DNA of 64,000 nt, from NCBI RefSeq assembly GCF_000717715.1, contig NZ_JOAI01000014.1:62001-126000 (forward strand). The letters run 5' to 3'. The position numbers and the translations under genes were made by a program. Below the pieces are notes generated by a model. That model made no database searches and was not told where the DNA came from. It saw only the letters and a list, made by a program, of their open reading frames with translations. Source of the DNA: Streptomyces sp. NRRL B-24484 (GTDB taxonomy: Bacteria > Actinomycetota > Actinomycetes > Streptomycetales > Streptomycetaceae). Numbering within the stretch: the stretch's first letter is position 1; every line of letters begins with the position of its first letter. Positions 63,815-64,000 of this stretch are shown here, piece after piece.

Positions 63815-64000
63815 TCAGGCGAGCCGGGCGAGGCTGGCCGCGATGCTGTCCAGCACCCGGGTGAGGCCGTCCCGGAAGCGCGCGTCCGGTTCCATGTGCG
63901 GAGCCATGGTCTCGGTGAGTACCCGGGTGAACATCGGGTACTCACCGGTGGCGACCAGCTGCTGCGCGTACGGCCTGCTCTGCCGCATCCACTCCGCCAT
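63815..64000 (-). CDS. TetR/AcrR-family regulator, C-terminal part (5' end outside window)
   Basis: 61 residues visible up to the right edge, ending ASLARLA with stop at 63815. The segment (SRPYAQQLVATGEYPMFTRVL..., FRDGLTRVLDSIAASL) matches TetR C-terminal ligand domains of the TetR_C actinobacterial type. The HTH lies beyond the window. Converges on the antiporter gene with 76 bp between. Confidence 0.6.
   Translation of the reverse strand: MAEWMRQSRPYAQQLVATGEYPMFTRVLTETMAPHMEPDARFRDGLTRVLDSIAASLARLA

Noticed and set aside
63739..63945. 68-codon minus-strand frame ending beside the antiporter
   Set aside because: Overlaps the TetR fragment in another frame and has shadow-like composition.

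Overview
The window is about 64 kb of very GC-rich DNA (above 70% by eye). It has the codon bias of a high-GC actinomycete and many secreted proteins with Pro/Thr-rich linkers. The sequence type and gene order (secreted amylopullulanase, glnE, glnA2, nadE, panB, map) fit a Streptomyces/Kitasatospora-type chromosome. The glnE-glnA2-panB neighbourhood also recalls the Mycobacterium tuberculosis glnA1-glnE-glnA2-panB region. This assignment rests on remembered family and synteny knowledge, not on a search. I saw no rRNA, tRNA, CRISPR array or intact insertion sequence.

Layout. 1-10 kb: secreted polysaccharide and protein degradation (GH16 glucanase with a CBM6-like module, modular alpha-amylase, M4 metalloprotease), a SigE-family sigma factor with a membrane partner, and an overlapping amtB-glnK pair behind a GlnR-box-like element. 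10-16 kb: a giant secreted two-catalytic-domain amylase/pullulanase. Its promoter shares the CTGCAAG/CTTGCAG-type repeats of the alpha-amylase promoter, so both are probably under MalR/Reg1 control. 16-28 kb: a PAP2-type phosphatase, glnE, a membrane glycosyltransferase preceded by a 34-residue coupled peptide resembling a bare LAxTG sorting signal, a second GH16-type enzyme, a lipoprotein, several very small genes, glnA2 and a leaderless nadE. 28-43 kb: a mycothiol-type DinB protein, a membrane endo/exonuclease/phosphatase protein, a DHA2 exporter with its TetR, panB, a DrrAB-like ABC exporter, a large SARP/AfsR-type regulator, a site-2-protease-like protein, an F420-dependent NADP reductase and an MFS transporter. 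43-50 kb: leaderless map, a thioredoxin-like and DsbD-alpha-like lipoprotein pair, a membrane zinc-finger protein, a PrimPol-like protein, a small GGxxDG protein, a PadR regulator and a RibD-C reductase with a suspicious C-terminal extension.

50-55 kb is the most unusual part. An ECF42-type sigma factor is fused in frame to a tyrosine-recombinase-like domain that ends before the catalytic HxxR/Tyr region. It follows a YCII-family gene, and an 81-bp nested inverted repeat separates this unit from divergently read DUF998 and DUF1801 genes. The repeat places identical TGTCACA...CGTGAGGGCAGC elements facing both ways. 55-64 kb: a serine beta-lactamase-like hydrolase, a secreted lipase with a likely TTG start next to a PucR-type regulator, an Xre/DUF2975 pair with a perfect 11-bp operator-like palindrome, a flavin-dependent halogenase-like enzyme, a CPA2 cation/proton antiporter and a truncated TetR gene at the edge.

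Functional reading. Three themes stand out: extracellular starch and glucan use; nitrogen assimilation (AmtB takes up ammonium, GlnK senses nitrogen state, GlnE adenylylates glutamine synthetase, and GlnA2 and NadE use ammonia or glutamine); and several exporter-regulator pairs. The right edge (halogenase, antiporter, TetR) could be a stand-alone detoxification unit or the rim of a secondary-metabolite cluster. The window cannot decide between them.
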